From Streptomyces sp. CB00455 (lineage in GTDB: Bacteria > Actinomycetota > Actinomycetes > Streptomycetales > Streptomycetaceae): DNA of 64,000 bases. The notes below the pieces were generated by a model. It was not told where the DNA came from. It ran no database searches and worked only from the letters and a program-made list of their open reading frames with translations. The stretch spans positions 122,766-186,765 of the forward strand of contig NZ_LIVQ01000007.1 of the NCBI RefSeq assembly GCF_001905445.1, written 5' to 3'. The stretch's first letter is position 1, and each line of letters starts with the position of its first letter. Both the position numbers and the translations under genes were made by a program. This document shows positions 41,928 to 50,727 of this stretch, in pieces.

Positions 41928-42895
41928 AAGCCATCGTCCAGGACGTCTACGGACCGACCGGCGTCCTGCGCCTCGAAGAGATCGACCAGCCCGTCCCCGG
42001 CCGGGGCGAGGTGCTGTTGCGCGTGCACGCGGCCGGCGTCGACCAGGGTGTCTGGCACCTGATGGCGGGCAAGCCCTACGCGATCCGCGCGGCGGGCTTC
42101 GGCCTGCGCACGCCCAAGCGGCGCGTGCGGGGCATGGACGTCGCCGGCCGCGTCGAGGCCGTCGGCCCCGGCGTCACCCGCTTGCGGCCGGGCGACGAGG
42201 TGTACGGCACTTGCGCCGGCTCCTTCGCGGAGTACGCGTGCGCGAAAGAGGACGAGCTGGCTCCGCGGCCGGCCCGTCTCACGCCCGAACAGGCGGCGGC
42301 CGTCACCGTCTCCGCGAGCACCGCGCTCCAGGCGCTGCGCCTCGGCCGACTGGAGCCCGGCCACCGCGTGCTGGTGATCGGAGCCGCCGGCGGGGTCGGA
42401 ACCTACGCCGTGCAGATCGCCAAGGCCCTCGGAGCGGCTCACGTCACCGGCGTCTGCAGCGGCGCCAAAGCGGACCTGGTCCACTCCCTCGGCGCCGACG
42501 CGGTCATCGACTACACCCTTCAGGACCCCGCCGACAGCGGCCACCGGTACGACCTCGTCCTGGACACTGCGGGCAACCGCCCGCTGGCCCGGCTCCGTCG
42601 CATCCTGACACCGCGGGGGAGCCTGGTCATCGTCGGGGGCGAAACCGGGGGCCGCTGGATCGGCGGCGGTCAACGACAGCTCTGCGCGCTCCTGCTGTCC
42701 CCCTTCGTCCCTCACCGGTTGCGGGGACTGGCCTCCACTCCGCGGCCCGAGGACCTGGGCACCCTCGGGGAACTGATCGAATCCGGAGCCCTCACCCCGG
42801 CCCTCGACCGTACCTACCCCCTGGCCGAAGTCCCGTTGGCCATAGACCGCCTGCGGGCCGGCCGGGCACGCGGCAAGATCGTCATCCGCGTGTAG
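41924..42895 (+). CDS. Medium-chain dehydrogenase/reductase (quinone-oxidoreductase-like)
   Basis: GTG at 41924 overlaps the XRE stop by four bases, giving 323 residues. The GroES-like part has [40 protein letters not shown] and [16 protein letters not shown]. The Rossmann part has [20 protein letters not shown] and [13 protein letters not shown]. No structural or catalytic zinc cysteines are apparent, as in NADPH:quinone reductases. It is the last gene of a three-gene coupled operon. Confidence 0.94.
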   Translation: MKAIVQDVYGPTGVLRLEEIDQPVPGRGEVLLRVHAAGVDQGVWHLMAGKPYAIRAAGFGLRTPKRRVRGMDVAGRVEAVGPGVTRLRPGDEVYGTCAGSFAEYACAKEDELAPRPARLTPEQAAAVTVSASTALQALRLGRLEPGHRVLVIGAAGGVGTYAVQIAKALGAAHVTGVCSGAKADLVHSLGADAVIDYTLQDPADSGHRYDLVLDTAGNRPLARLRRILTPRGSLVIVGGETGGRWIGGGQRQLCALLLSPFVPHRLRGLASTPRPEDLGTLGELIESGALTPALDRTYPLAEVPLAIDRLRAGRARGKIVIRV

Positions 42896-43179
42896 GCCCG
42901 ACAGGCCACCGCGGGTGCCGGCTGCGTGCGGTCGGCCGGTACCGCTGCGCCCGGAGCGGGCCCGGCAGACAGGCGGATGAGGACGACGGGCTGCGGGGGA
43001 GTCGAGGACGAGCACCGTATCGGTCAGGCGCCGGAGCCGGCCCCGGCGGTCGTACCGCAGACGCGGGGTGTCCCGTAGGCGTTGCTGGTTGTGCCGTGCG
43101 CCTGTTACGTGCAGGTTTGTGATCGTATGAGTCCATCTGCTGATACCGACCAGGAGTGCGTTCCAAGGGAAGGATCTCC

Positions 43180-44073
43180 ATGAGCCGGCAACACGTTCTG
43201 CGGGGCCGTACGGCTGTGGTCACCGGCGCCGCCCGCGGCCTGGGCGCGGGCCTGGTCTCTGAGCTGGCCGCTCGCGGGATGCGGGTCGCGCTGCTGGGGC
43301 GGGAGTGCGCGCGTCTGGAGGACGTCGCCCGCACCCTGCCGGTCGAAACCCGCTGCTACGCGGTCGACGTCACCGACGACGAGGCGATGGACCACGTCGC
43401 CCGGGCAGTCTCGGACACGCTGGGCCCGCCCTCCGTCGTGATCGCGAATGCCGGGATCGCCGAGGGCGGCCCCTTCGCCACCTCGCCCGCGGCCACGTGG
43501 AGACGGGTCATCGAGGTCAACCTGGTCGGCAGCGCCGTCACCGCCCGCGCCTTCCTCCCGGGCCTGCTCGCCTCGCGCGGCTACTTCCTTCAGATCGCCT
43601 CCACCGCGGCGTTCGGCTCGGCACCGCTGATGAGCGCCTACTGCGCTTCGAAAGCCGGCGCGGAGTCGTTCGCCCAGTCCCTGCGCGCCGAACTCGCCCA
43701 CCAGCGCGTTGCCGTCGGGATCGCCTACGTGCACTGGACGGACACGGACATGATCCGTGACGCCGACGAGCACACCGTGCTGCGGGAACTGCGCGCGCAC
43801 ATGCCGCCGGGTGCCCGCCGCACCTACCCGGTGTCCCGGGTGGCGGGCTGGGTCGTCCGGGGCGTCGACCACCGTTCGGCAACCGTGTACGCACCGCCCC
43901 GGCTGCGCTGGGTCCAGCCATTGCGGCCCCTCCTCCCCATGGCGGTGACCGCGGTCTCCCGCCGGGCACTTCCGCGGCTGGCCGAGCGCGGCCAGGTGGA
44001 GCCCACCGGCCTGCTGGGCGCCGGCGGACAAGCCGACCGGGACGCGACGCAACCCGGGCCGCGCGAGACCTGA
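43180..44073 (+). CDS. Short-chain dehydrogenase/reductase
   Basis: ATG at 43180 follows AAGGGAAGGA, giving 297 residues. TGAARGLG binds the dinucleotide, NAG is in VVIANAGIAE, Ser lies in FLQIASTAAFG, and Tyr and Lys in AYCASKAG, so the triad is complete. A C-terminal extension of about 60 residues (YAPPRLRWVQPLRPLLPMAV...) resembles membrane-associated SDRs. Substrate unknown; it stands alone. Confidence 0.93.
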   Translation: MSRQHVLRGRTAVVTGAARGLGAGLVSELAARGMRVALLGRECARLEDVARTLPVETRCYAVDVTDDEAMDHVARAVSDTLGPPSVVIANAGIAEGGPFATSPAATWRRVIEVNLVGSAVTARAFLPGLLASRGYFLQIASTAAFGSAPLMSAYCASKAGAESFAQSLRAELAHQRVAVGIAYVHWTDTDMIRDADEHTVLRELRAHMPPGARRTYPVSRVAGWVVRGVDHRSATVYAPPRLRWVQPLRPLLPMAVTAVSRRALPRLAERGQVEPTGLLGAGGQADRDATQPGPRET

Positions 44074-44400
44074 CACGGCGCCCCGGATACCGGCGGGCCG
44101 ACCCCGGGGCGGTACGGCGAGCTGCTGGATGTCGGCGCCGCCCCGGGGGAGGCGGCGCGATCGTCCTCCCCCCGGACCGGCACTCCCCCTGGACCGGCAC
44201 GGCCCGTGAACAGGCAGCCGTCACGCGAACGGCCCAGCCGCCTGAACAGTGGCGCAGCCCCCTGTGGAAACGGCCGGTGAACGGTCATCGGTCGGCCGTT
44301 CGGAGCAGCCGGTATGGCGGCGGACCAGGCCGTGGGCGACGCTGAGTGCAGCACCGGCACCTGCGCCGGCCTGCGACGTGCCCGGTGAGGAGCCCCTGCC
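44074..44400. other. Intergenic region without recognisable features
   Basis: About 330 bases of GC-rich sequence. Open frames in it are Pro/Arg/Ala-rich and lack ribosome sites. I see no hairpin or repeat of note. Confidence 0.5.
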
Positions 44401-44997
44401 ATGTCCGAACGCAACACCGTCTTTCGCAGCATGCACGATGTAGGCCTGGCCGCTTGGTTCGGCGGATCGCTGATGGGCGCGGTCGGCCTCAACGGCGCCG
44501 CCAAGGGTCACAGCGAAAGCTGGCGCGACAACGCGCGGATCGCCAGCGCCGGCTGGGCGAAGTGGACGCCGGTCAGCGCGGTCGCGATCGGCGCGCACCT
44601 GGTCGGCGGCAGCGGGCTGCTCGCGGCCAATGCCGCCCGGGTCGCCACTCAGCAGGGGGTGGCCGCTTCCACGGTGGCCAAAACTTTGCTGACCGGCGTC
44701 GCCCTGGCTGCCACGGCATACGCCCGGATGCTGGGCAAGAAGATCGAACTCGCCTCGTCACGGGACCCGCAGGACGCGGAGGAGGCGGCCGGTTCCTTCG
44801 ACATGGGCAAAGCGGAACGGCAGCTGTCCTACGCGCAGTGGGTGGTTCCGGCGGTGACCGGTGGCCTGTTGGTCCTCAATGCCCTGCACGGGGAGCAGCA
44901 GCGTCCGGCCGAGCAGGCACAGGGCATGTGGCAGCGCGCCCGTTGCCTGTCTCCGCACCTGCCGTACGCGGACCACTGGCACCACCTGGGCGACTGA
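44401..44997 (+). CDS. Hypothetical membrane protein, about 198 residues
   Basis: ATG at 44401 follows GTGAGGAG. The N-terminal half (SERNTVFRSMHDVGLAAWFG, GSLMGAVGLNGAAKG, WTPVSAVAIGAHLVGGSGLL, TVAKTLLTGVALAATAYARM) has Gly/Ala-rich helices. The C-terminal half has QLSYAQWVVPAVTGGLLVLN and a final HLPYADHWHHLGD. Similar proteins are frequent in Streptomyces next to stress genes, but I know of no assigned function. It precedes the first GlsB copy on the same strand. Confidence 0.8.
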   Translation: MSERNTVFRSMHDVGLAAWFGGSLMGAVGLNGAAKGHSESWRDNARIASAGWAKWTPVSAVAIGAHLVGGSGLLAANAARVATQQGVAASTVAKTLLTGVALAATAYARMLGKKIELASSRDPQDAEEAAGSFDMGKAERQLSYAQWVVPAVTGGLLVLNALHGEQQRPAEQAQGMWQRARCLSPHLPYADHWHHLGD

Positions 44998-45115
44998 AGT
45001 CCCCCTGCCTGGCCCGGCATGCGCGCAACGATCAAGGACTCGGGACGTTTGAAAACCTCGGCGCGGTACAGACGATCGTTGACACCGGCTTTATTCATCG
45101 AGGTAGGAGAAGCGC

Positions 45116-45394
45116 ATGGGCATCATTGCCTGGATCCTGATCGGACTGCTCGCGGGCTTCATAGCGAAGGCGCTGATGCCGGGCAAGGACCCCGGTGGCG
45201 TCATCATCACGATGCTCATCGGCATCGCGGGTGGTCTGCTCGGCGGCTGGCTCGGCAAGGTCATCTTCGGCGTCGACTCCATCGACGGCTTCTTCGACCT
45301 TTCCACCTGGATCGCCGCCATCATCGGCTCGGTCATCCTCCTTGCCGTCTACCGACTGGTCACCGGCAACAAGCGTCACCACAGCCACGCCTGA
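45116..45394 (+). CDS. GlsB/YeaQ/YmgE-family stress membrane protein, copy 1
   Basis: The product has 92 residues with GTAGGAGAA before ATG. Three hydrophobic stretches carry Gly zippers: MGIIAWILIGLLAGFIAKAL, GGVIITMLIGIAGGLLGGWL and TWIAAIIGSVILLAVYRLVT, ending in a His-rich KRHHSHA. The family is a stress-induced inner-membrane protein of unknown mechanism. The protein is identical to the copy at 60667-60945; the two genes differ at only three bases, all silent. The upstream GTTT...GGTAC spacing resembles SigB-type promoters of Streptomyces. Confidence 0.95.
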   Translation: MGIIAWILIGLLAGFIAKALMPGKDPGGVIITMLIGIAGGLLGGWLGKVIFGVDSIDGFFDLSTWIAAIIGSVILLAVYRLVTGNKRHHSHA

Positions 45395-45422
45395 CACAGT
45401 CCCACCCCAGAACGACCCCAGA

Positions 45423-45463
45423 CGGAAACGGCTCCCCCTCCTTCCGAGGGCGGAGCCGTTCCG
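45423..45463 (+). terminator. Terminator of GlsB copy 1
   Basis: CGGAAACGGCTCCCCCTC pairs with GAGGGCGGAGCCGTTCCG with one or two mismatches, around CTTCC. It is shared in almost identical form by copy 2. Confidence 0.88.
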
Positions 45464-45615
45464 CTGCGGCGGACACACAGGGGCCGCGTGGGGCGGCCGA
45501 TCACGGCAAGCCCTTCCACCCCGCCCCGCCCCTGGATCAGGGTCCGCACCGTGCAAGGCCCACCCCTGCTCTGGGGTGGCCCGCACCTTCCGTAGGGCAC
45601 CCGTACGGCGCCTGC

Positions 45616-46143
45616 CTACGGCAACCGCCGCTTGCGGGACTCCTTCAGCCAGGGGCCGAGCGCCATGGCGAGGACGACCGCGCCCAGTATGAAGTAGACG
45701 TCGACAGCGCGCCCCGACCACTGCGCCCAGCCCGAAGTGGCGTCCTCGTGCTGGTCGAAGATTCCGTACGGCATCACCCCCGTCAGCCTCAGGCATTCGT
45801 CGACGGCGGTCGCCGCGCCGCGCAACACCAAGAGCGGCATGCCGATCCACGCCCCTGCAAAGACCGTCCAGCCCGGCACGAGCGGGCGCGGCGGACCCGT
45901 CGTGCGGTGGACCACGCCTACGGCGACGAGGCAGATCGCGATGACGACCGCGTTCGGGAGCACGCAGTCGAGGCCGCTGTCGCCTTCGCCCGGGTCGACG
46001 CCGATGCCGTGCCCACCGTTGGAGACGATCGCGAAGGCATGGATCAGCGCGAACCCCGCCACCCAGGCGTAGGCGGCGGGCACGACCCACATCGGTCGTC
46101 CGGATCCGGCCCTGGGTATGCCTGTGTCGGGTACGCGGACCAT
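45616..46143 (-). CDS. DUF3995-like membrane protein
   Basis: The product has 175 residues with ATG at 46143 and GAGGAGG seven bases upstream. Four hydrophobic helices are seen (MWVVPAAYAWVAGFALIHAF, VVIAICLVAVGVVHRTT, TVFAGAWIGMPLLVLRGAA, AVDVYFILGAVVLAMALGPW). The arrangement resembles the four-helix DUF3995 family. Function unknown. It ends with a basic tail (KESRKRRLP). Confidence 0.75.
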   Translation of the reverse strand: MVRVPDTGIPRAGSGRPMWVVPAAYAWVAGFALIHAFAIVSNGGHGIGVDPGEGDSGLDCVLPNAVVIAICLVAVGVVHRTTGPPRPLVPGWTVFAGAWIGMPLLVLRGAATAVDECLRLTGVMPYGIFDQHEDATSGWAQWSGRAVDVYFILGAVVLAMALGPWLKESRKRRLP

Positions 46144-46435
46144 CGGGCAGCCTCCTCGGAAAGATCGACACTCAGAACGCTAGAGGCAGGCCCCCCGTCG
46201 CACGTCGGCTTGCAGTCGCGTCATCCGCACCAGGGCTCCCCCGGGAGGGGGAGCCGCATGCGCCCACAGGCGGACGGCAACGGCCCCGAGCCCGGCAGGG
46301 TCTGCGGCGGCGCGAATCGTTCCTGCGGTGAATGTCATCGGCCGTGTGGGCCAGCGCAGCACGCTGTGTCTGCGGCGCAGGTGAGGAGGCCTGTAGAACG
46401 CCGGGACAGTCGCGTCGTACTGAAGGGTGTTCGTG

Positions 46436-47029
46436 ATGAGCCGAGGCTTGATCGTCGTGGATGTGCAGAACGACTTCTGTGAGGGAGGGAGCGTTCCCGT
46501 CGCGGGAGGCGCTCGGATCGCCACGGCGATCGCCGACTTGGTGGATCAGAGCGCGGGTGGTGACTACCAGTTCATCGTGGCCACCCGGGACCACCACATC
46601 GATCCGGGAAGCCACTTCTCCTCGAACCCGGACTTCAAGGACAGCTTCCCCGTCCACTGCGTGGCCGGAGGCGAAGGCGGCGAGTTCCATCCGAACTTCG
46701 CCCCCACCGTCGCCGACGGCAAGGTCCACGCCGTCTTCTTCAAGGGCGCCCACAGCGCCTCCAAGAGCGGTTTCGAGGGCGCGGACGCCGACGGGACCTC
46801 TCTCGCCGACTGGCTGCGCGCCCGGGGGGTGAGGGACGTCGACGTGGTGGGCATCGCGACCGACCACTGCGTGCGCGCCACCGCACTGGACGCCGCTGCG
46901 GCGGGGTTCAGCACCCGGGTACGCCTGGACTACTCGGTCGGCGTCGCCCCGGAGACCATCGCCTCCACCCTGGACGACTTCCGGCAGGCAGGCATCGAGA
47001 TGTCCGGTGAGACACCGGCGCCGAGTTAG
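46436..47029 (+). CDS. pncA: Nicotinamidase / isochorismatase-family hydrolase
   Basis: The product has 197 residues with ATG at 46436 (MSRGLIVVDVQNDFCEGGSV). Catalytic Asp lies in VDVQNDF, metal ligands in TRDHHIDPGSHF, Lys in VFFKGAHS and the nucleophile Cys in GIATDHCVRATALDA with its preceding turn. The DHHxxxxxxHF pattern fits nicotinamidases rather than other isochorismatase-like enzymes. It would convert nicotinamide to nicotinate for NAD salvage. Confidence 0.9.
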   Translation: MSRGLIVVDVQNDFCEGGSVPVAGGARIATAIADLVDQSAGGDYQFIVATRDHHIDPGSHFSSNPDFKDSFPVHCVAGGEGGEFHPNFAPTVADGKVHAVFFKGAHSASKSGFEGADADGTSLADWLRARGVRDVDVVGIATDHCVRATALDAAAAGFSTRVRLDYSVGVAPETIASTLDDFRQAGIEMSGETPAPS

Positions 47030-47204
47030 TACCTTGCGAAGTGTGGGAACGGCACCGCGGTCGGACACCGCGAGACGGCTCCGCCCGGCTCATCCACGAG
47101 AACCCAAAAAAATAGCGGACGGCGATGTCGAGAACCCGCCTCCGGCTCCGTCCCCGCAGTGAACGCGGCCAGAGTGGGTCGCACGAGCACTGAGGAGAAC
47201 CACC

Positions 47205-47612
47205 ATGGCCAAGTACCTGCTGCTGAAGCACTACCGTGGCGCCCCGGCTTCGGTCAATGACGCGCCGATGGACCAGTGGAGCCCGGAGGAGATCTCAGCC
47301 CACATGCGGTACATGAACGACTTCGCGGCCCGCCTGGAGACGACAGGCGAGTTCGTCGACAGCCAGGCGCTCTCCCCCGGGGGAACGTGGGTCCGCTACG
47401 ACGGTGAGGGCCGCCCGCCGGTCACCGACGGACCGTTCGCCGAGACCAAGGACCTGATCGCCGGCTGGATGATCATCGACGTCGACAGCCACGAGCGTGC
47501 CGTCGAGCTGGCCGGGGAACTGTCGGCCGCCCCCGGGGCGGGCGGCAAGCCGATCCACGAGTGGCTGGAGCTGCGCCCGTTCCTGGCCGAGCCCCCCATC
47601 ATCGCGGAGTGA
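47205..47612 (+). CDS. YciI/YCII-domain protein
   Basis: The product has 135 residues with TGAGGAG before ATG. The YCII features are AKYLLLKHYRGAP, the central WVRYDGEGRPPVTDGPFAET with conserved DGP, KDLIAGWMIIDVDSHERAVE and EWLELRPF. Such proteins usually precede an ECF sigma factor of the YCII-associated group. Here the following four-base overlap (GTGA) leads only into a broken remnant of such a factor. Confidence 0.93.
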   Translation: MAKYLLLKHYRGAPASVNDAPMDQWSPEEISAHMRYMNDFAARLETTGEFVDSQALSPGGTWVRYDGEGRPPVTDGPFAETKDLIAGWMIIDVDSHERAVELAGELSAAPGAGGKPIHEWLELRPFLAEPPIIAE

Positions 47613-47780
47613 GGTCACCGGTGGGTGCGGTCCTGCTCGGGAACCTCACACCGAGCGTGCTCACCGTCCCCGGCCGTCACGGAGCAGAATCCGCGGCGGC
47701 CGAGGACGCCGTGCAGGACGCTGGTCAAGGCGCTCAGGGTCTGGCCGGCCCACCCGTCGCCCGGTCGGTCATCCGTCGGT
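47609..47780 (+). pseudogene. Remnant of a YCII-associated ECF sigma factor
   Basis: GTG at 47609 overlaps the YciI stop. The first frame gives LLGNLTPSVLTVPGRHGAES then AAAEDAVQDA. After a one-base shift near 47720 the sequence continues LVKALRVWPAHP, giving the known AEDAVQDALVKALRVWPAHP pattern of region 2 in these ECF factors. Nothing recognisable follows, so regions 2.4 onward are lost. It is a decayed partner of the YciI gene. Confidence 0.72.
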
Positions 47781-47823
47781 GACCGGTGGGTGATCCGTCG
47801 GCGATCGGCCTGGGTGTGCGCTC

Positions 47824-48519
47824 TCAGCGCGCGGCGGCGAGCGCGGCCACGTCGATCTTGTACGGCGCGAAGCCGGCGTTGCTCTTGCAGCCGAGCTCCT
47901 CCCAGGTACTGACCTTGGTCTCCGGGTCGGTGTACGTCAGGTGGTACTTACAGGCGCCCTTGATGTACTGGCCCTTGACGCCGCCGGGAAAGTCGATCTC
48001 CTTGTTCCACAGATAGGGCGAGTTGTAGGTGTTCAGGTGTGCCGTGGCGTTCACGTCGATCCCGCCCGGCGCGTAGATTTCGTAGACCCAGCCCGTCTTC
48101 GCGGCCCCGTAGGTCGCGAACTTCTGGGCCACCCACTTCTCACAGCTGGTGCTCAGGTGCGCGCTGTTCTGGCCCCCGCCCTTGACGATGTACTCGGCGA
48201 GCGGGGTCAGTTCCTTGCCGCGCGGGGTGAAGCCGGACTTGAAGATCTCCTCGACGCTCTCCCTGGTGTCACCGCGCCACAGGACGTTGGTGTCGTTGCG
48301 CCACTGCCAGTGCTCGTCGGCCGCACCGGCCGCGACGTCGAGGTCGATGGCCTTGTCGGTCGTCGTGCGGTACCAGTCCCAGGGTCGGTACTCGACGGTC
48401 GGTCCGCAGGGCTTGGTCGATTCGTCGTCGAGCGCGACGGGAGCGGCGGTTGCCGGGGTGATGCCGGCGACGGAGGCGAGGGAGACGGCGGCGAGGACCC
48501 GGAGAGCTGCCTGCAACAC
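47824..48519 (-). CDS. Secreted ADP-ribosyltransferase toxin of the pierisin/scabin type
   Basis: The product has 231 residues with GTG at 48519. A signal peptide (ALRVLAAVSLASVAGITPAT) is followed by a mono-ADP-ribosyltransferase domain. LWRGDTRESVEEIFKSGFTP supplies the NAD-binding Arg, AHLSTSCEKWVAQKFA is the Ser-Thr-Ser motif, VYEIYAPGGIDVNATAHL is a core strand, and LWNKEIDFPGGVKGQYIKGA holds the catalytic Glu. The position two residues before this Glu is Asn; scabin and ScARP-type enzymes have Gln there. The protein is expected to be exported, and Cys residues suggest disulphides. The target (DNA guanine or protein) cannot be read from sequence. No immunity gene is adjacent. Confidence 0.9.
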   Translation of the reverse strand: MLQAALRVLAAVSLASVAGITPATAAPVALDDESTKPCGPTVEYRPWDWYRTTTDKAIDLDVAAGAADEHWQWRNDTNVLWRGDTRESVEEIFKSGFTPRGKELTPLAEYIVKGGGQNSAHLSTSCEKWVAQKFATYGAAKTGWVYEIYAPGGIDVNATAHLNTYNSPYLWNKEIDFPGGVKGQYIKGACKYHLTYTDPETKVSTWEELGCKSNAGFAPYKIDVAALAAAR

Positions 48520-48873
48520 GGTGAGTACCCATCAGTTGAGCAACATGACGGGCTCTTTATAGGCGCACGCCTCCTCCCGGGCGGCCCTCGCACCGGCGCG
48601 TCCACCCGCCCGGGTGGAACAGTCATACCGGGGAAAGGATTCGCCGAGGGGTCGCGCGCACGTCGGCATGACCTGCCACGGTGACCGCTCGGATCCCGTA
48701 TCGCGGGGCGCCGCCCGGTCGTCGAGCCGCTCGCCGACCGCCGCCCCACAAGGACGGGAGACGGCCACGCGTCGGCGTCGCTGGGCGACTACCAGAGCGC
48801 CGACGGTCGCTCCCGAGGTCATCGGTGCCGCGCACCGCGATGCTGTTGCCCACGGGATGGGAGGTGATGACGT
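48520..48873. other. Promoter region of the ADP-ribosyltransferase gene and unassigned spacer
   Basis: Read on the minus strand, CGCCTATAAAGAGCC at about 48550-48570 contains a TATAAA that could be the toxin's -10 element, about 35 bases before its start. The remaining 300 bases show no gene, repeat or hairpin I can support. Confidence 0.45.
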
Positions 48874-49302
48874 TCAGCTCGCGAGCAGGGTCGTGCCCAG
48901 TGCGAACAGGGCGACGGCCTTGGCCACCTCGCCGGCCACGTAGAGCAGATGTGCTCGCGACCGGGGGACTTCCTCCCCGGACAGGATTCGGTCGGACCGG
49001 CGGTTGAGGGCGGGCCGGACGCCCACGAGCTGGATCACCAACAGCGCGGCGACGAGGGCCGTCAGGACCGTAACGGCCGCTGGCGGGTCGCCCGCGGCGA
49101 CGGCCGCGATCACTACGACGGCCAGGACGGCCTCGACGCGATTGAGCGCGCGAAATACCAGACGTCCGATGCCGAGGCCGATCCGCACCGTCACCCCGGG
49201 GGCCCGGAACTTCAGCGGCGCCTCCAGGAAGGAGATGGCCAGCACCATCCCGAGCCAGACGAAGACAGCCGCGGCGGCCACAGCCGCTGACGTGGCATCC
49301 AT
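48874..49302 (-). CDS. Four-helix membrane protein
   Basis: ATG at 49302 follows GAAGGAGAG, giving 142 residues. Hydrophobic stretches include AVAAAAVFVWLGMVLAISFL, VEAVLAVVVIAAVAAG, AAVTVLTALVAALLVIQLVG and LYVAGEVAKAVALFALGTTL. An EAPLKFRAPGVTVRIGLGIG loop is conserved in a common actinobacterial family of unknown function. It is downstream of hmp on the same strand. Confidence 0.85.
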   Translation of the reverse strand: MDATSAAVAAAAVFVWLGMVLAISFLEAPLKFRAPGVTVRIGLGIGRLVFRALNRVEAVLAVVVIAAVAAGDPPAAVTVLTALVAALLVIQLVGVRPALNRRSDRILSGEEVPRSRAHLLYVAGEVAKAVALFALGTTLLAS

Positions 49303-49438
49303 GCGTGTCTCTCCTTCTACGGCGTCCCGTGCGGACTGTGAGCCGGTCTCACATCGATGCCCCAGGCCGATGGCGGTGCGCCCGTCGCGCGCGCTCGTCA
49401 CGTGCGCCCGTGGTGCGTACCGCCCCGGCCGTCGGCTC

Positions 49439-50632
49439 CTACTGGCCCAGCCAGAGGTCCGGGCCGAAGACCTCGTAGTGGATCCTCTCCGCGGGTACAC
49501 CGCGCCGCAGCAGGTCGCCGCGAAGTGCCCGCATGAACGGCAGCGGGCCGCACAAGTAGGCGCTCACGTCCTCGGGGAGGTCCAGGCCGCTCACATCGGC
49601 CCGGCCGGTCGCCGCCTTCGGCGCCTGCTCCCCGGCCACCTCGTACCACAGGTGCAGACGTCCGTCCGGCAGCGCCCGCACCAGTGCGAGCTGCTCGTCG
49701 CGGTGTGCGTGGTCGGCGGGGGAGCGGTCGGCGTGGACCGCGATGACCCGGCGGGCCGATCCCGTGCAGAGCAGGTGGTCGAGCATGGCAAGCATGGGTG
49801 TGTTGCCGATCCCCGCGGACGCCAGCAGCAGCGGACCTTCGCCCTCCGGCAGGACCAGGTCACCGAACGGCGCCGACACGGTCAGAACGTCACCCGGCTG
49901 CGCGTGCTCGTGCAGCCAGGACGAAACCTCGCCGTCCGGCTTCGTCGCGTCGTGGGCACGCTTGACACTGATCCGCCAGAACTGCTGTCCGGGAGCGGCG
50001 GACAGGCTGTACTGGCGTATCTGCCGGGCGCCGTCGGGCAGTTCGACCTGGACGCTGACGTACTGACCGGGCCGGAAGGACGCAGCCGGGTGGCCATCGC
50101 CGGGCCGCAGGAGGAACGAGACGACGTCAGGCGTCTCCTGACGCCGCTCGGTGATCTCCATGCGGTGCCAGACCTCACCCTCGGCCGCGCCCGCCTCCTG
50201 GTAGAGGCCGGCCTCGATGGCGATCAGGGCGTTGGCCATCAGCCAGTAGACCTCGTCCCAGGCCGCGGCGACCTCAACCGTCACCGCGTCGCCGAGTACC
50301 TCGGCCATCGCCGCGAAGAGGTGGCGGTGGACGACCTTGTACTGGGCGGAGGTGACTCCCAGCGAGGCGTGCTTGTGCGCGATCCGGGCCAGCATGGCAT
50401 CAGGGCGGGCGTCCGGCTTGTCCAGGAGCAGGCCGGCGAACGCCGCGATGGAGCCGGCCAGAGCTTTCTGCTGCTCCCCGCCGGCCTGATTGCCGCGGTT
50501 GAACACATCACGCAGCAGCTCGGGATGGGCGTCGAACAGCTTCCGGTAGAACAGCTCGGTGATGTCGCCGATGGCGGCTCCGACCGCGGGAAGGGTGGCC
50601 CGGACGACCGGGGCGGACTGATCGGAGAGCAC
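49439..50632 (-). CDS. hmp: Nitric oxide dioxygenase (flavohemoglobin)
   Basis: The product has 397 residues with GTG at 50632. The globin domain has ITELFYRKLFDAHPELLRDV with B10 Tyr and IAHKHASLGV with the proximal His. The FAD domain has FRPGQYVSVQVELPDG and RQYSLSAAPG. The NAD domain has LLASAGIGNTPMLAMLDHLL and ends AERIHYEVFGPD. It converts NO and oxygen to nitrate. The nsrR gene lies 95 bases upstream on the same strand, and an AT-rich candidate NsrR site precedes the start. Confidence 0.97.
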   Translation of the reverse strand: MLSDQSAPVVRATLPAVGAAIGDITELFYRKLFDAHPELLRDVFNRGNQAGGEQQKALAGSIAAFAGLLLDKPDARPDAMLARIAHKHASLGVTSAQYKVVHRHLFAAMAEVLGDAVTVEVAAAWDEVYWLMANALIAIEAGLYQEAGAAEGEVWHRMEITERRQETPDVVSFLLRPGDGHPAASFRPGQYVSVQVELPDGARQIRQYSLSAAPGQQFWRISVKRAHDATKPDGEVSSWLHEHAQPGDVLTVSAPFGDLVLPEGEGPLLLASAGIGNTPMLAMLDHLLCTGSARRVIAVHADRSPADHAHRDEQLALVRALPDGRLHLWYEVAGEQAPKAATGRADVSGLDLPEDVSAYLCGPLPFMRALRGDLLRRGVPAERIHYEVFGPDLWLGQ

Positions 50633-50643
50633 TCCTGCTCCTT

Positions 50644-50669
50644 ATTGGTAGTTGATCTTCGTATTTTGA
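50644..50669 (-). promoter_or_regulatory. Candidate NsrR site upstream of hmp
   Basis: On the gene strand, AATACGAAGATCAACTACC lies 12-35 bases before the hmp start. It resembles the S. coelicolor NsrR consensus as I recall it (AACACGAATATCATCTACAATT). The sequence is notably AT-rich for this genome. Confidence 0.6.
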
Positions 50670-50727
50670 GGTGTGGGGCACTGCGGCACCCGTACGCGAC
50701 GCGCGGCTGTGCGCGTGAGGGTGCGGG

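Larger units (their letters stand above)
45027..45465 (+). repeat. Copy 1 of a 440-base near-identical duplication
   Basis: The segment contains an upstream region (GGGACGTTTGAAAACCTCGG, then the GGTACAGACGATCGTTGACA element), the complete GlsB-type gene and its terminator. It recurs at 60564-61016 with only scattered differences plus one 13-base duplication in the second copy's leader. Confidence 0.93.
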
